From Kribbella albertanoniae (lineage in GTDB: Bacteria > Actinomycetota > Actinomycetes > Propionibacteriales > Kribbellaceae): a DNA stretch of 64,000 bases. The notes beneath the pieces are model-generated. The model saw only the letters and a program-made list of their open reading frames with translations, had not been told where the DNA came from and did no database searches. Location of the stretch: contig NZ_SMKA01000004.1 in assembly GCF_004348455.1 (NCBI RefSeq), positions 49,186 through 113,185 of the forward strand, given 5' to 3'. Positions 52,133 through 61,857 of this stretch are shown piece after piece. Positions within the stretch are counted from its first letter, which is position 1. The number at the start of each line of letters is the position of its first letter. Position numbers and translations under genes: made by a program.

Positions 52133-53010
52133 ACGGCAACCAGGACTGATCGGAGGAGCTCGGCCGTCTCGGTAGGAGTCTTGCCGACGCGAACACCGGC
52201 TGACTCCAAGGCTTCCTGCTTGGCGGCCGCCGTACCGGAGGAGCCGGAGACGATCGCACCGGCGTGGCCCATCGTCTTGCCCTCGGGGGCGGTGAAGCCG
52301 GCGACGTACCCGACCACCGGCTTGGTGACGTGGGCTGCGATGTACGCCGCCGCCCGCTCCTCGGCGTCACCGCCGATCTCGCCGATCATCACGATCGCAT
52401 CGGTGTCGGGGTCGTCCTGGAACGCTTGCAGGGCGTCGATGTGGGTGGTTCCGATGATCGGGTCGCCGCCGATACCGATGGCCGTGGAGAAGCCGAAGTC
52501 CCGCAGTTCGTACATCATCTGGTAGGTCAGGGTTCCCGACTTCGAGACCAGCCCGATCCGTCCGGGGCCGGCGATGTCGGCCGGGATGATGCCCGCGTTC
52601 GCCTGTCCGGGACTGATGATCCCGGGGCAGTTCGGCCCGATCACGCGCACTCCGGCGGCGGTGGCGTGCGCGAAGAACGCGGCCGTGTCGTGGACCGGCA
52701 CGCCCTCGGTGATCACCACCACCAACGGAATCTCCGCGTCCACCGCCTCAATCACCGCACCCTTGGTGAACCGAGGCGGCACGAACACCACCGACACGTC
52801 CGCACCGGTCGCCGCGACCGCGTCCGCGCAGGACCCGTAGACCGGGATCGAGCGCTTCGCGAAGTCGACCGACTGGCCACCCTTGCCAGGCGTCACGCCG
52901 CCGACGATTTCGGTGCCGGCGGCAAGCATTCGGCTGGTGTGCTTCTGGCCCTCGGCGCCGGTCATCCCTTGGATGATGACCCTGCTTTTCTCGGTCAGGA
53001 AGATTGCCAT
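52129..53010 (-). CDS. sucD: Succinyl-CoA ligase-type alpha subunit
   Basis: The 293-residue protein has the CoA-binding Rossmann domain ([18 protein letters not shown] near 12) and the phosphohistidine region [16 protein letters not shown] near 245. It forms a complex with the SucC-type subunit. In this locus it may make succinyl-CoA as CoA donor for Frc, or ligate CoA to another C2-C4 acid such as malate or oxalate; sequence alone does not decide. Confidence 0.93.
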   Translation of the reverse strand: MAIFLTEKSRVIIQGMTGAEGQKHTSRMLAAGTEIVGGVTPGKGGQSVDFAKRSIPVYGSCADAVAATGADVSVVFVPPRFTKGAVIEAVDAEIPLVVVITEGVPVHDTAAFFAHATAAGVRVIGPNCPGIISPGQANAGIIPADIAGPGRIGLVSKSGTLTYQMMYELRDFGFSTAIGIGGDPIIGTTHIDALQAFQDDPDTDAIVMIGEIGGDAEERAAAYIAAHVTKPVVGYVAGFTAPEGKTMGHAGAIVSGSSGTAAAKQEALESAGVRVGKTPTETAELLRSVLVAV

Positions 53011-53023
53011 CAGATAAGTCCCT

Positions 53024-54178
53024 TCAGTTCGCAGCGGCGGCGAGCTCGGCGGCCCGGGCCGCGGCGCCGTCCATCGTGTCCACCACGGTCACCAGCGGAT
53101 GGTTGGCCTGGGCAAGGATCTTGCGGCCCTCGGCGACGTTGTTCCCGTCGAGGCGAACCACCAGTGGCTTGTCGGCAGCAGCGCCGAGCAGTTCGAGTGC
53201 CTGCACGATCCCGTTCGAGACGGCGTCGCAGGCGGTGATCCCGCCGAAGACGTTGACGAACACGCTGCGCACCTGCGCGTCGCTGAGGATGATCCCGAGC
53301 CCGTTCGCCATCACCTCGGCCGAGGCGCCGCCGCCGATATCCAGGAAGTTCGCGGGCTTCACGCCGTACTGCGAACCCGCGTACGCGACCACGTCGAGGG
53401 TCGACATGACGAGGCCGGCGCCGTTCCCGATGATGCCGACCGAGCCGTCGAGCTTGACGTAGTTCAGGCCCTTGTCGTGCGCGGCCGCCTCAAGGGGATC
53501 CGCCGACGCGTGGTCCTCGAAGGCGGCGTGATCCGGATGCCGGTACGCCGCGCTGTCGTCGAGCGTCACCTTCCCGTCCAGCGCCTCCAGCGATCCGTCG
53601 GCCAGCTTCACCAACGGGTTCACCTCGACCAGCGTGGCGTCCTCGGCGACGAACACGTCCCACAATCGCCGTACGACGTCCTCCGCGCCGGCGGGGAATC
53701 CAGCCGCGGCCACGATCTCCGCCGCCTTGGCCTCGTCGACGCCAACCGCCGGGTCGATCTCCACCTTGGCAATCGCCGAGGGGTTGGTGTGCGCAACCTC
53801 CTCGATCTCCACACCGCCTTCGGTGCTGGCGATACAGAGGTACGAGCGGTTCGCCCGGTCGACGAGGAAGGAGAAGTAGTACTCCTCCGCGATCTCGGCC
53901 GCCGGCGCGAGCAGCACCCGGTGCACGGTGTGACCCTTGATCTCCATCCCGAGGATCTCGCCGGCCCGGGCGACGGCTTCGTCGGGGGAGGCGGCGAGTT
54001 TGACCCCACCGGCCTTGCCGCGGCCGCCGGTCTTCACCTGGGCCTTCACCACCACCCGGCCACCGAGTTCCGCGGCGGCTGCGGCCGCGTCGGCCGGATC
54101 CTCGATCACGCGGCCGAGCGTCACCGGGACGCCGTGCCGTGCGAACAGCTCTTTGGCTTGGTACTCCATCAGGTCCAC
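53024..54178 (-). CDS. sucC: Succinyl-CoA ligase-type beta subunit
   Basis: The 384-residue ATP-grasp subunit begins [16 protein letters not shown], with [18 protein letters not shown] for nucleotide binding and [12 protein letters not shown] near the C-terminus. GTG at 54178 has GGAAGGA 8 bp upstream and gives the family's standard start. It leads the sucC-sucD-glxR operon, 39 bp behind shared operator site 2. It is probably a second, pathway-specific copy rather than the TCA-cycle gene, since it is tied to the oxalate operator. Confidence 0.93.
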   Translation of the reverse strand: MDLMEYQAKELFARHGVPVTLGRVIEDPADAAAAAAELGGRVVVKAQVKTGGRGKAGGVKLAASPDEAVARAGEILGMEIKGHTVHRVLLAPAAEIAEEYYFSFLVDRANRSYLCIASTEGGVEIEEVAHTNPSAIAKVEIDPAVGVDEAKAAEIVAAAGFPAGAEDVVRRLWDVFVAEDATLVEVNPLVKLADGSLEALDGKVTLDDSAAYRHPDHAAFEDHASADPLEAAAHDKGLNYVKLDGSVGIIGNGAGLVMSTLDVVAYAGSQYGVKPANFLDIGGGASAEVMANGLGIILSDAQVRSVFVNVFGGITACDAVSNGIVQALELLGAAADKPLVVRLDGNNVAEGRKILAQANHPLVTVVDTMDGAAARAAELAAAAN

Positions 54179-54216
54179 AGGGGCAGTCCTTCCGATCCGA
54201 GCGGTCGTGTGCCGAC

Positions 54217-54232
54217 TGTATGCGGTATGCAA
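54217..54232. promoter_or_regulatory. Shared oxalate-regulon operator, site 2
   Basis: TGTATGCGGTATGCAA, 39 bp upstream of sucC, 14 of 16 positions identical to site 1. Confidence 0.72.
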
Positions 54233-54301
54233 TCTGGTCACAAGAGGCAGCTGCAACGCGTCAGGTCTGGACAACGGACAGCGAGGAGAGGTACCACAGA
54301 T

Positions 54302-54316
54302 CTCATACGGTATGCA
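54302..54316. promoter_or_regulatory. Shared oxalate-regulon operator, site 3
   Basis: CTCATACGGTATGCA, containing the perfect inverted repeat CATAC-G-GTATG, 17 bp upstream of the OFA transporter start. Confidence 0.7.
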
Positions 54317-54333
54317 GTAGCCATGGAGGCGAC

Positions 54334-55707
54334 ATGAATCACGTGATGCCCACGAGGGATGTTCGTGACGTGTACGGACGGCGCTACCGGGTCGGCGAAG
54401 ATGCCAAGGACCTGACCGGGCACTCGCGCCGCTGGCAGTTGTGGGCCGCGTGGGCCTGCATGATTGCCATCAGCCCGTTGCAGTACTCGTTCGGTACGGC
54501 GGCGCTCGGGCTCGAGTCCGACCGCGGCTGGGGCGCGGTCCAAACCCTGTGGCTGCTGGCGATCTTCGTCGCCTGCCAGGCCCTGGTCGCCATCCCAGCC
54601 GGCTGGGTCCAGCGGGTACGGCGGGCCAGCCCGACCCAGCTCGTGGTGCTCGGCGGCCTGCTGTCCGCCGTCGGCCTCGCGACTCTCGCCCATGCGGACA
54701 GCTATGCAGTCGTGGTGATCGGCTACGCCCTGCTCGGCGGTACCGGCGCCGGCCTGGTCTACGCCGCATGCATCACGACCTCGGCCCGCTGGTTCCCGGA
54801 TCGGCGGACGTCCACGATCGGCTTCGTCACCGGCGGGTTCGCGATCGGCGCCGTACCGAGCATCGTGTTGCTGACGCTGGCCGACAGCCCCGGCAGCCGG
54901 CGGCTCGTCTTCGACCTGACCGCGATCGTCGCGGTGCTGGCCACTGCCATCGGCGGTGGGTTGCTGAAAGATCCGCCGCGACACTGGTGGCCCGCGGCCA
55001 TTGACGCGCAGGCCTGGGCGATCGACCGCAAGCTCAACCGGAGCATCCCGCACAACGCACCCGCCGTGCGGCACTACCGCCCGGCCGAAGCGATGCGGAC
55101 CGGTGCGCTACCGCTGATGTGGCTCATGCTCGCGATCAGCGCCGCCCTGTCGTTGTTCGGCATCGCCTTCGTCGTGAGCTTCGCAGTGTCCACCGGACTC
55201 GGTGTTGCGGTGGCGGGCTTCGCGGCCGGATTGCTTGCCGCAGTCAACGGTCTCGGTCGCTCACTCGCCGGCACACTCTCCGACCGATTCGGCCGGCGGC
55301 GCGTGCTGGCCGCCGTACTGATGGTCGAGAGTTTCACCCACGTCGGCCTGGTCGTCGCTGGTGAGGCGGGTGTGGGTTGGGCGTTCGTCGTCTGCGCGAT
55401 GTTCGCCGGCCTCGGTGGCGGCGCGTTCTACGCGATCATGGCCAACCTCGTGCTGGAGTTCTTCGGCGAGAACAGCCTGGTCCAGAACCAGGCGATCCTG
55501 TACTCCGCCAAGGCCGTCGGCGGTCTGATCGGAGTCGGCGTGGCCGCTTCGGTGATCGCGGTGGTCGGCTATCGGCCGCTGTTCCTCGGCGCGGGATTGC
55601 TCGGCGTACTGGCCGCACTGAGTGTGCGGTTGCTGAAGCAGCCCGGGCGACCTGCGCTACCGGTCCGGCCCCAATTGGGTACGCCGGTCGCCGGGTCGAA
55701 CGAGTGA
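54334..55707 (+). CDS. OFA-family MFS transporter (oxalate/formate type)
   Basis: The 457-residue carrier has 12 membrane segments, [23 protein letters not shown] (in parts) in the first half, and a central cytoplasmic loop [16 protein letters not shown] typical of the oxalate-formate antiporter group. ATG at 54334 has GGAGG close upstream. In this locus oxalate uptake, possibly in exchange for formate, is the natural role. It is divergent from sucC and overlaps the next gene by 4 bp. Confidence 0.88.
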   Translation: MNHVMPTRDVRDVYGRRYRVGEDAKDLTGHSRRWQLWAAWACMIAISPLQYSFGTAALGLESDRGWGAVQTLWLLAIFVACQALVAIPAGWVQRVRRASPTQLVVLGGLLSAVGLATLAHADSYAVVVIGYALLGGTGAGLVYAACITTSARWFPDRRTSTIGFVTGGFAIGAVPSIVLLTLADSPGSRRLVFDLTAIVAVLATAIGGGLLKDPPRHWWPAAIDAQAWAIDRKLNRSIPHNAPAVRHYRPAEAMRTGALPLMWLMLAISAALSLFGIAFVVSFAVSTGLGVAVAGFAAGLLAAVNGLGRSLAGTLSDRFGRRRVLAAVLMVESFTHVGLVVAGEAGVGWAFVVCAMFAGLGGGAFYAIMANLVLEFFGENSLVQNQAILYSAKAVGGLIGVGVAASVIAVVGYRPLFLGAGLLGVLAALSVRLLKQPGRPALPVRPQLGTPVAGSNE

Positions 55708-56267
55708 GTGAGTACGGGCGCGTCGTGCGGCCTGACCCCTGTGTGATGGAGCTGGTGTCCAAGCTGGCCCGGGAGCCGTGGACGGATCGGCCGTCTTGCG
55801 TGCATCCGACTCTGAGTGCGGCGGCCCGGGCCGTCCATGACCACACCAGCTCGGCCGGGCGGCGGGAGCTCCTACCGCTGGCGCCCAAGTTCATCAACAC
55901 CGCGAGGCCTGGGCTGGAGGTGTCGGCGCGGGTGGTCGCGCTGTGCGTGTCCACTGCGTTGGCCGGCGGTGACATGACCGGGGACGAGGCTCAACGTCTG
56001 CACGGCGCGCATCAGACCGCACTGCATCTACTGACCGGACGGACCGAGCCGGAAGGAGCGGCCCGCTGGTGGCTGCCGCTGCTCGGCCGGTTCGGCTGGA
56101 GTGAGCCGTTCTACCGGACCTTCGTCGCCACCGAACAGGTCGCGGAAGCAGTCGCGGTCACCGCTCGCCAGGCGAACAGTGACCGCGATCGACGACTCCG
56201 GCAGCTACTGAAACAGTGCCTCGCAGCTCATGGCGCTCTGCGTCCAGGAGCTCCGACGCCTTCGTGA
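55704..56267 (+). CDS. Conserved-looking protein of unknown function
   Basis: The 187-residue helical protein starts with GTG inside the OFA stop (GTGA at 55704). It has no signal or membrane segment. Notable parts are EPWTDRPSCVHPTLSAAARAVHD near 24-46 (in parts) and a helix-rich C-terminus. I do not recognise the family. Coupling to the transporter suggests a helper role. Its 3' end overlaps the convergent small gene by 40 bp. Confidence 0.72.
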   Translation: MSEYGRVVRPDPCVMELVSKLAREPWTDRPSCVHPTLSAAARAVHDHTSSAGRRELLPLAPKFINTARPGLEVSARVVALCVSTALAGGDMTGDEAQRLHGAHQTALHLLTGRTEPEGAARWWLPLLGRFGWSEPFYRTFVATEQVAEAVAVTARQANSDRDRRLRQLLKQCLAAHGALRPGAPTPS

Positions 56268-56512
56268 TCGACATCCCCGGCGCCCCACAACCCATGGTCG
56301 CGGTCGTCGTCGGGGATCACCATCAGCTCGCCACGGACCGGTACGTGCACCTGGTCCTCGAGCCGGCGCAGGTCCGACGTACAGCGTTCGAGATCGTCCA
56401 GCAGGCGGAGGACGTCGAGATGCTCACCCAGGTGATTCCTCAAGGACATAAGGGACTTCTCGAGTGCCAGCAAGGCCGAACGAGTTCGGTGCAGCTCCTC
56501 GTGAATTGTCAT
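56228..56512 (-). CDS. Small coiled-coil protein
   Basis: The 94-residue protein has a heptad-patterned helix from about 5 to 55 (HRTRSALLALEKSLMSLRNH, then DVLRLLDDLERCTSDLRRLE) and an acidic/gly-rich tail. No family is recognised. It is divergent from the ThDP enzyme gene, and shared operator site 4 lies 52 bp upstream of its ATG, so it may belong to the same regulon. Confidence 0.55.
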   Translation of the reverse strand: MTIHEELHRTRSALLALEKSLMSLRNHLGEHLDVLRLLDDLERCTSDLRRLEDQVHVPVRGELMVIPDDDRDHGLWGAGDVDHEGVGAPGRRAP

Positions 56513-56563
56513 CCGAGCCTCCCTCTGGACAACCACCATGGCGTGGGATAAGACTACGACTAC

Positions 56564-56579
56564 CACATACGGTATGCAA
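56564..56579. promoter_or_regulatory. Shared oxalate-regulon operator, site 4
   Basis: CACATACGGTATGCAA-type site with the perfect CATAC-G-GTATG repeat, 54 bp upstream of the ThDP enzyme start. Confidence 0.72.
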
Positions 56580-56633
56580 TCTACATTGACCCCAAAAGCC
56601 GAATCCCGGCTCTTTCCGAGGAGATGACTGCAG

Positions 56634-58343
56634 ATGGCGCAGACAGTGTCGGAGAACCAGTCCGTCGCGCAGGTGAAGGAGCCGGAGACGATCTCAGGCG
56701 GTCACCTGGTCGCCAAGGCCCTGAAGGCCGAGGGGGTCGAGGTGATCTTCACCCTCTGTGGCGGCCACATCATCGACATCTACGACGGCTGTGTCGACGA
56801 GGGCATCGCGGTCGTCGACGTCCGGCACGAGCAGGTCGCCGCGCACGCGGCCGACGGGTACGCGCGGATCACCGGTAAGCCCGGTTGTGCGGTCGTCACG
56901 GCCGGGCCCGGTACGACGAACGCCGTGACCGGTGTCGCGAACGCGTTCCGCGCGGAGAGCCCGATGCTGCTGATCGGCGGCCAGGGCGCGCTGAACCAGC
57001 ACAAGATGGGGTCCCTGCAGGACCTGCCGCACGTCGACATGATGACGCCGATCACGAAGTTCGCCGCGACCGTGCCGCACACCGCGCGTGCTGCCGACAT
57101 GGTCTCGATGGCGTTCCGCGAGTGCTACAACGGCGCGCTCGGCCCGTCGTTCCTGGAGATCCCGCGGGACATCCTGGACGGCTCGGTGCCGATCGAGTCC
57201 GCGACGGTTCCCGAGGCCGGCCACTACCGCGCGTCCACCAAGAGCGTCGGCGATCCGGCAGCCATCGAGGCCCTCGCGGATCTCATCGCGCACGCCGAGA
57301 AGCCCGTCGTACTGCTGGGTGGTCAGGTGTGGACCTCGCGCGGCAGCGATGCGGCCACCGACTTCGTCCGGGCGCTCGACGTACCGGCGTTCATGAACGG
57401 CGCCGCCCGCGGCACGCTCGCCCCCGGCGACCCGCACCACTTCCACCTGTCCCGGCGGTACGGGTTCAACAACGCCGACCTGATCATCATCGTCGGCACG
57501 CCGTTCGACTTCCGGATGGGCTACGGCCGGCGGCTGCCGAAGTCGGCCACCGTCGTACAGATCGACATGGACTACCGCACGGTCGGCAAGAACCGCGACG
57601 TCGACCTCGGTCTGGTCGGTGACCCGGGCGCGATCCTGGCCGCCGTCACGCAGGCCTCGACGGGCCGGGTCCGGAAGACGGATCGCCAGGCCTGGTTCAA
57701 GGAACTCCGCGCGGAGGAAGAGGCGGCGTACCAGAAGCGGCTGCCCCGCCAGCTGTCCGACGCGAACCCGATCCACCCGCTGCGGCTCGCGCACGAGATC
57801 AACGAGTTCCTCACCGAGGACTCGATCTACATCGGCGACGGCGGCGACATCGTCACCTTCTCCGGTGGTGTCGTGCAGCCGAAGTCGCCGGGGCACTGGA
57901 TGGACCCGGGCCCGCTCGGCACTCTCGGCGTCGGCGTCCCGTTCGTGCTCGCTGCGAAGTACGCGCGGCCCGACAAGGAGGTCGTCGCGCTCTTCGGTGA
58001 CGGTGCCTTCTCGATGACCGGCTGGGACTTCGAGACGCTGGTCCGCTTCAACCTCCCGTTCGTCGGTGTCATCGGCAACAACTCGTCGATGAACCAGATC
58101 CGCTACGGCCAGGAGGCCAAGTACGGCCACGACCGCGGCCGGGTCGGCAACACCCTCGGCGACGTCAAGTACGACGAGTTCGCGCGCAGCCTCGGCGGGT
58201 ACGGCGAGGAGGTCCGCGACCCCAAGGACATCGGGCCGGCCATGCAGCGCGCCCGCGAGTCCGGCCTGCCGTCGCTGATCAACGTCTGGGTCGACCCGGA
58301 CGCGTACGCCCCCGGAACCATGAACCAGACGATGTACAAGTAG
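56634..58343 (+). CDS. ThDP enzyme, oxalyl-CoA decarboxylase/2-hydroxyacyl-CoA lyase family
   Basis: The 569-residue ThDP enzyme keeps the catalytic Glu66 in [13 protein letters not shown] and the cofactor motif GDGAFSM...GNN (455-483). Placement directly before frc suggests oxalyl-CoA decarboxylation to formyl-CoA. Yet the segment [10 protein letters not shown], where E. coli Oxc has GDYEELDQMN (the Tyr-Glu pair of the active site), is closer to 2-hydroxyacyl-CoA lyases and acetolactate synthases (GAFQE-type). A lyase acting on 2-hydroxyacyl-CoA/formyl-CoA is therefore a real alternative. It leads the operon to 63895. Confidence 0.88.
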   Translation: MAQTVSENQSVAQVKEPETISGGHLVAKALKAEGVEVIFTLCGGHIIDIYDGCVDEGIAVVDVRHEQVAAHAADGYARITGKPGCAVVTAGPGTTNAVTGVANAFRAESPMLLIGGQGALNQHKMGSLQDLPHVDMMTPITKFAATVPHTARAADMVSMAFRECYNGALGPSFLEIPRDILDGSVPIESATVPEAGHYRASTKSVGDPAAIEALADLIAHAEKPVVLLGGQVWTSRGSDAATDFVRALDVPAFMNGAARGTLAPGDPHHFHLSRRYGFNNADLIIIVGTPFDFRMGYGRRLPKSATVVQIDMDYRTVGKNRDVDLGLVGDPGAILAAVTQASTGRVRKTDRQAWFKELRAEEEAAYQKRLPRQLSDANPIHPLRLAHEINEFLTEDSIYIGDGGDIVTFSGGVVQPKSPGHWMDPGPLGTLGVGVPFVLAAKYARPDKEVVALFGDGAFSMTGWDFETLVRFNLPFVGVIGNNSSMNQIRYGQEAKYGHDRGRVGNTLGDVKYDEFARSLGGYGEEVRDPKDIGPAMQRARESGLPSLINVWVDPDAYAPGTMNQTMYK

Positions 58344-58354
58344 AGGAGACCGCC

Positions 58355-59581
58355 ATGAGCAAAGCCCTTGACGGCGTCCGCGTACTGGATATGACGCACG
58401 TACAGTCCGGACCTTCCTGCACCCAGATTCTCGCCTGGCTCGGCGCCGATGTCGTCAAGCTCGAGGCGCCGACCGGTGACATCACCCGCCAGCAGCTGCG
58501 CGACGTACCGGACGTCGACAGCCTCTACTTCACGATGCTGAACTGCAACAAGCGCAGCATCACGCTGAACATGAAATCCGAGCGTGGCAAGGAGATCTTC
58601 ATCGACCTGGTGAAGAACTCCGACGTCCTGGTGGAGAACTTCGCGCCCGGCGCGATCGACCGGATGGGCTTCACCTGGGAGCGCCTGCAGGAGATCAACC
58701 CGGAGCTGGTCTTCGCCTCGATCAAGGGCTTCGGCCCGGGGCGGTACGAGAACTTCAAGGCCTACGAGGTGGTCGCCCAGGCGATGGGCGGCGCGATGAG
58801 TACGACGGGCTTCGAAGACGGCCCGCCGACCGCGACCGGTGCTCAGATCGGCGACTCCGGGACCGGGATCCACCTGGTCGCCGGCATCCTCGCCGCGCTC
58901 TACCAGCGCACGCACACCGGCAAGGGCCAGCGCGTTTCGGTGGCGATGCAGGAAGCCGTGCTGAACCTGACCCGGGTCAAGCTGCGCGACCAGCAGCGGC
59001 TGGCGCACGGTCCGCTGAAGGAGTACCCGAACGACAACTTCAGCTCCGAGGTGCCCCGGTCCGGGAACGCCTCCGGCGGCGGTCAGCCCGGCTGGGCGGT
59101 CCGTACGGCGCCTGGCGGGCCGAACGACTACATCTACGTGATCGTCCAGCCGCCCGGCTGGGCCCCGATCGCGAACCTGATCGGCAAGCCCGAGCTGGCC
59201 GAGGACCCGGACTGGGCCACGCCCGCCTCCCGCCTCGACAAGCTGGACAAGATGTTCGCGCTGATCGAGCAGTGGACCGAGCAGCACACCAAGTTCGAGG
59301 TGATGGACAAGCTCAACGCGCTGAACGTGCCGTGCGGGCCGATCATGTCCACCCGCGAACTGATCGAGGACGAGACGCTGGCCGAGCTCGGCGCCGTCGT
59401 CGAGGTCGAGCACCCGCAGCGCGGATCGTTCAAGACCGTCGGCTGCCCGATCAAGCTGTCCGACTCCCCGGTCGACATCGAGACCTCACCCGGTCTCGGC
59501 GAACACAACTCGGTCGTCTACGGCTCGCTCGGCATCGACACCGCCGAGCTCTCGGAACTCAAGGCCGCCGGCGTCGTGTGA
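58355..59581 (+). CDS. frc: Formyl-CoA:oxalate CoA-transferase
   Basis: The 408-residue class III CoA-transferase follows E. coli Frc closely: Gln17 in [10 protein letters not shown], the catalytic Asp167 in GDSGTGIHL, and the glycine loop [11 protein letters not shown] near 245. It moves CoA from formyl-CoA (or succinyl-CoA in some relatives) to oxalate, giving oxalyl-CoA. ATG at 58355 follows GGAG, 11 bp after the ThDP gene. This is the strongest single marker that the locus handles oxalate. Confidence 0.95.
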   Translation: MSKALDGVRVLDMTHVQSGPSCTQILAWLGADVVKLEAPTGDITRQQLRDVPDVDSLYFTMLNCNKRSITLNMKSERGKEIFIDLVKNSDVLVENFAPGAIDRMGFTWERLQEINPELVFASIKGFGPGRYENFKAYEVVAQAMGGAMSTTGFEDGPPTATGAQIGDSGTGIHLVAGILAALYQRTHTGKGQRVSVAMQEAVLNLTRVKLRDQQRLAHGPLKEYPNDNFSSEVPRSGNASGGGQPGWAVRTAPGGPNDYIYVIVQPPGWAPIANLIGKPELAEDPDWATPASRLDKLDKMFALIEQWTEQHTKFEVMDKLNALNVPCGPIMSTRELIEDETLAELGAVVEVEHPQRGSFKTVGCPIKLSDSPVDIETSPGLGEHNSVVYGSLGIDTAELSELKAAGVV

Positions 59582-59624
59582 CGCAACCTTCCCGCAACGA
59601 TCCCGTTGAAACGGAGTGCATGGC

Positions 59625-61769
59625 ATGACCTATGACAAGGCAGCAGTCCAGACCATCCTCGACCAGGCTCTGGCGGACGGCCGCACCTCGCTGAGCGCGC
59701 CCGAGGCCAAGCTGGTCGCGGATGCGTACGGGATCCCGACGCCGGGCGAGGGGCTGGCCACGACTGCCGAGGGAGCCGCCGGTCTCGCGGCGGAGATCGG
59801 GTTCCCGGTCGTCCTGAAGATCTCCTCACCGGACATCCTGCACAAGACCGATGCCGGCGGTGTCGTGGTCGGCGTCGACAGTCCTGAGGCGGCGCAGGCG
59901 GCGTACGAGAAGATCATCGCGAACGCCAAGGCCTACAAGGCGGACGCGCAGATCAGTGGTGTCCAGGTGCAGAAGATGCTGGTCACCGGCGGTGACGTCC
60001 AGGAGGTCATCGTCGGCGCGGTGACGGATCAGACCTTCGGGAAGATCGTCGCCTTCGGCCTCGGTGGTGTCCTGGTCGAGGTCCTGAAGGACGTCACCTT
60101 CCGGCTCGCGCCGCTGAACGACGCCGAGGCGCGCGCGATGATCGACGGGATCAACGCGCACGAGATGCTCGAAGGTGTTCGCGGCGCCAAGCCGGTGGAC
60201 AAGGACGCGCTGGGCGAACTGGTCAAGCGGCTGTCCGACCTGGTCACCGACTTCCCGCAGTTCGCCGAGGTTGACCTGAACCCGGTGCTGGCCGGGCCGG
60301 ACGGCGCCACCGCGGTGGACTTCCGGATCATCGTCGACGCCGAGGCCGGCAAGCCGGTCGAGCGGTACACCCAGGAGCAGATCCTGACGGCGATGACGCG
60401 GATCATGAAACCGCGCGCGGTGGCCGTGATCGGGGCGTCCAACGAGGACGGCAAGATCGGCAACTCGGTGATGAAGAACCTGGTCAACGGCGGGTACGCG
60501 GGCGACATCTACCCGATCAACCCCAAGGGTGGCGAGGTGCTCGGGCTCAAGGCCTTCCCCAGCATCCTCGACGTACCGGGTGACGTGGACGTGGCGGTGT
60601 TCGCCGTACCGGCCAAGTTCGTCGGTGGAGCGCTCGAGCAGTGCGGTGAGAAGGGTGTGGCCGGGGCGATCCTGATCCCGTCCGGCTTCGCCGAGACCGG
60701 TGAGCAGGAGCTCCAGGACGAGATCGTGGCGATCGCGCGCAAGCACAACGTCCGGATTCTCGGTCCGAACATCTACGGCTACTACTACCTGCCGGAGAAG
60801 CTCTGCGCGACCTTCTGCACACCGTACGACGTACAAGGAAGTGTTGCGTTGTCGTCACAGTCCGGCGGGATCGGGATGGCGATCCTGGGCTTCAGCCGGT
60901 CCAGCCGGATGGGTGTCTCCGCGATCGTTGGGGTAGGCAACAAGGCCGACATCGACGAGGATGACCTCCTGACGTTCTTCGAGAACGACGACAACACCAA
61001 CCTGATCGCCATGCACCTAGAGGATCTGAAGGACGGCCGGGCGTTCGCCGAGACGGCGGCCCGGGTGTCGAAGAAGAAGCCGGTCGTCGTGCTCAAGGCC
61101 GGCCGCACCGCCATGGGCGCGAAGGCGGCCAGCTCGCACACCGGAGCCCTGGCGGGCAACGACAAGGTGTACGACGACATCCTGCGGCAGAGCGGGGTGG
61201 TCCGGGCCCCTGGGCTGAACGAGATGCTCCAGTACGCCCGCGGGATCCCGCTGCTGCCGACGCCGAAGGGCGAGAACGTCGTCATCATCACCGGCGCGGG
61301 TGGCTCCGGTGTCCTGCTTTCGGACGCCTGCGTCGACAACGGCCTGCAGCTGATGACGATTCCCGACGACCTGGACGCGGCGTTCAAGAAGTTCATCCCG
61401 CCGTTCGGTGCCGCCGGCAACCCGATCGACATCACCGGTGGTGAGCCACCGGCGACGTACCGGAACACGATCGCGCTCGGGCTGGAAGACGAGCGGATCC
61501 ATGCGCTGATCCTCGGTTACTGGCACACGATCGTGACACCGCCGATGGTGTTCGCGCAGCTGGTCGCCGAGGTGGTCGAGGAGTACCGGGCCAAGGGCAT
61601 CGACAAGCCCGTCGTCGCCTCGCTGTCGGGTGACGTCGAGGTCGAGGAAGCCAGCCGGTACCTGTTCGAGCACGGCGTGGTCGCCTATCCGTACACCACC
61701 GAGACACCTGTCCAGGTGCTCGGCGCCAAGTACCGCTGGGCCCGCAACGCGGGGCCGCTCGGTTCGTAG
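59625..61769 (+). CDS. ADP-forming acyl-CoA synthetase
   Basis: The 714-residue protein is a fused NDP-forming acyl-CoA synthetase: an ATP-grasp domain first (about 1-225), then the CoA-binding domain (VAVIGASNEDGKIGNSV near 265), then two ligase domains with the phosphohistidine in SSHTGALAGND near 505. It ligates CoA to a carboxylic acid; oxalate, formate or acetate would fit the neighbours. ATG at 59625 is preferred over GTG at 59616 by ribosome-site spacing. Confidence 0.9.
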   Translation: MTYDKAAVQTILDQALADGRTSLSAPEAKLVADAYGIPTPGEGLATTAEGAAGLAAEIGFPVVLKISSPDILHKTDAGGVVVGVDSPEAAQAAYEKIIANAKAYKADAQISGVQVQKMLVTGGDVQEVIVGAVTDQTFGKIVAFGLGGVLVEVLKDVTFRLAPLNDAEARAMIDGINAHEMLEGVRGAKPVDKDALGELVKRLSDLVTDFPQFAEVDLNPVLAGPDGATAVDFRIIVDAEAGKPVERYTQEQILTAMTRIMKPRAVAVIGASNEDGKIGNSVMKNLVNGGYAGDIYPINPKGGEVLGLKAFPSILDVPGDVDVAVFAVPAKFVGGALEQCGEKGVAGAILIPSGFAETGEQELQDEIVAIARKHNVRILGPNIYGYYYLPEKLCATFCTPYDVQGSVALSSQSGGIGMAILGFSRSSRMGVSAIVGVGNKADIDEDDLLTFFENDDNTNLIAMHLEDLKDGRAFAETAARVSKKKPVVVLKAGRTAMGAKAASSHTGALAGNDKVYDDILRQSGVVRAPGLNEMLQYARGIPLLPTPKGENVVIITGAGGSGVLLSDACVDNGLQLMTIPDDLDAAFKKFIPPFGAAGNPIDITGGEPPATYRNTIALGLEDERIHALILGYWHTIVTPPMVFAQLVAEVVEEYRAKGIDKPVVASLSGDVEVEEASRYLFEHGVVAYPYTTETPVQVLGAKYRWARNAGPLGS

Positions 61770-61857
61770 CTGCGTAGCAGGGAGGGGTTGCTTCAGCGGG
61801 GGCCAACTAATGCGCACTGTTTTTGTCAGTGCCTGGCGTCGATCTAAGGAGTCCGCC

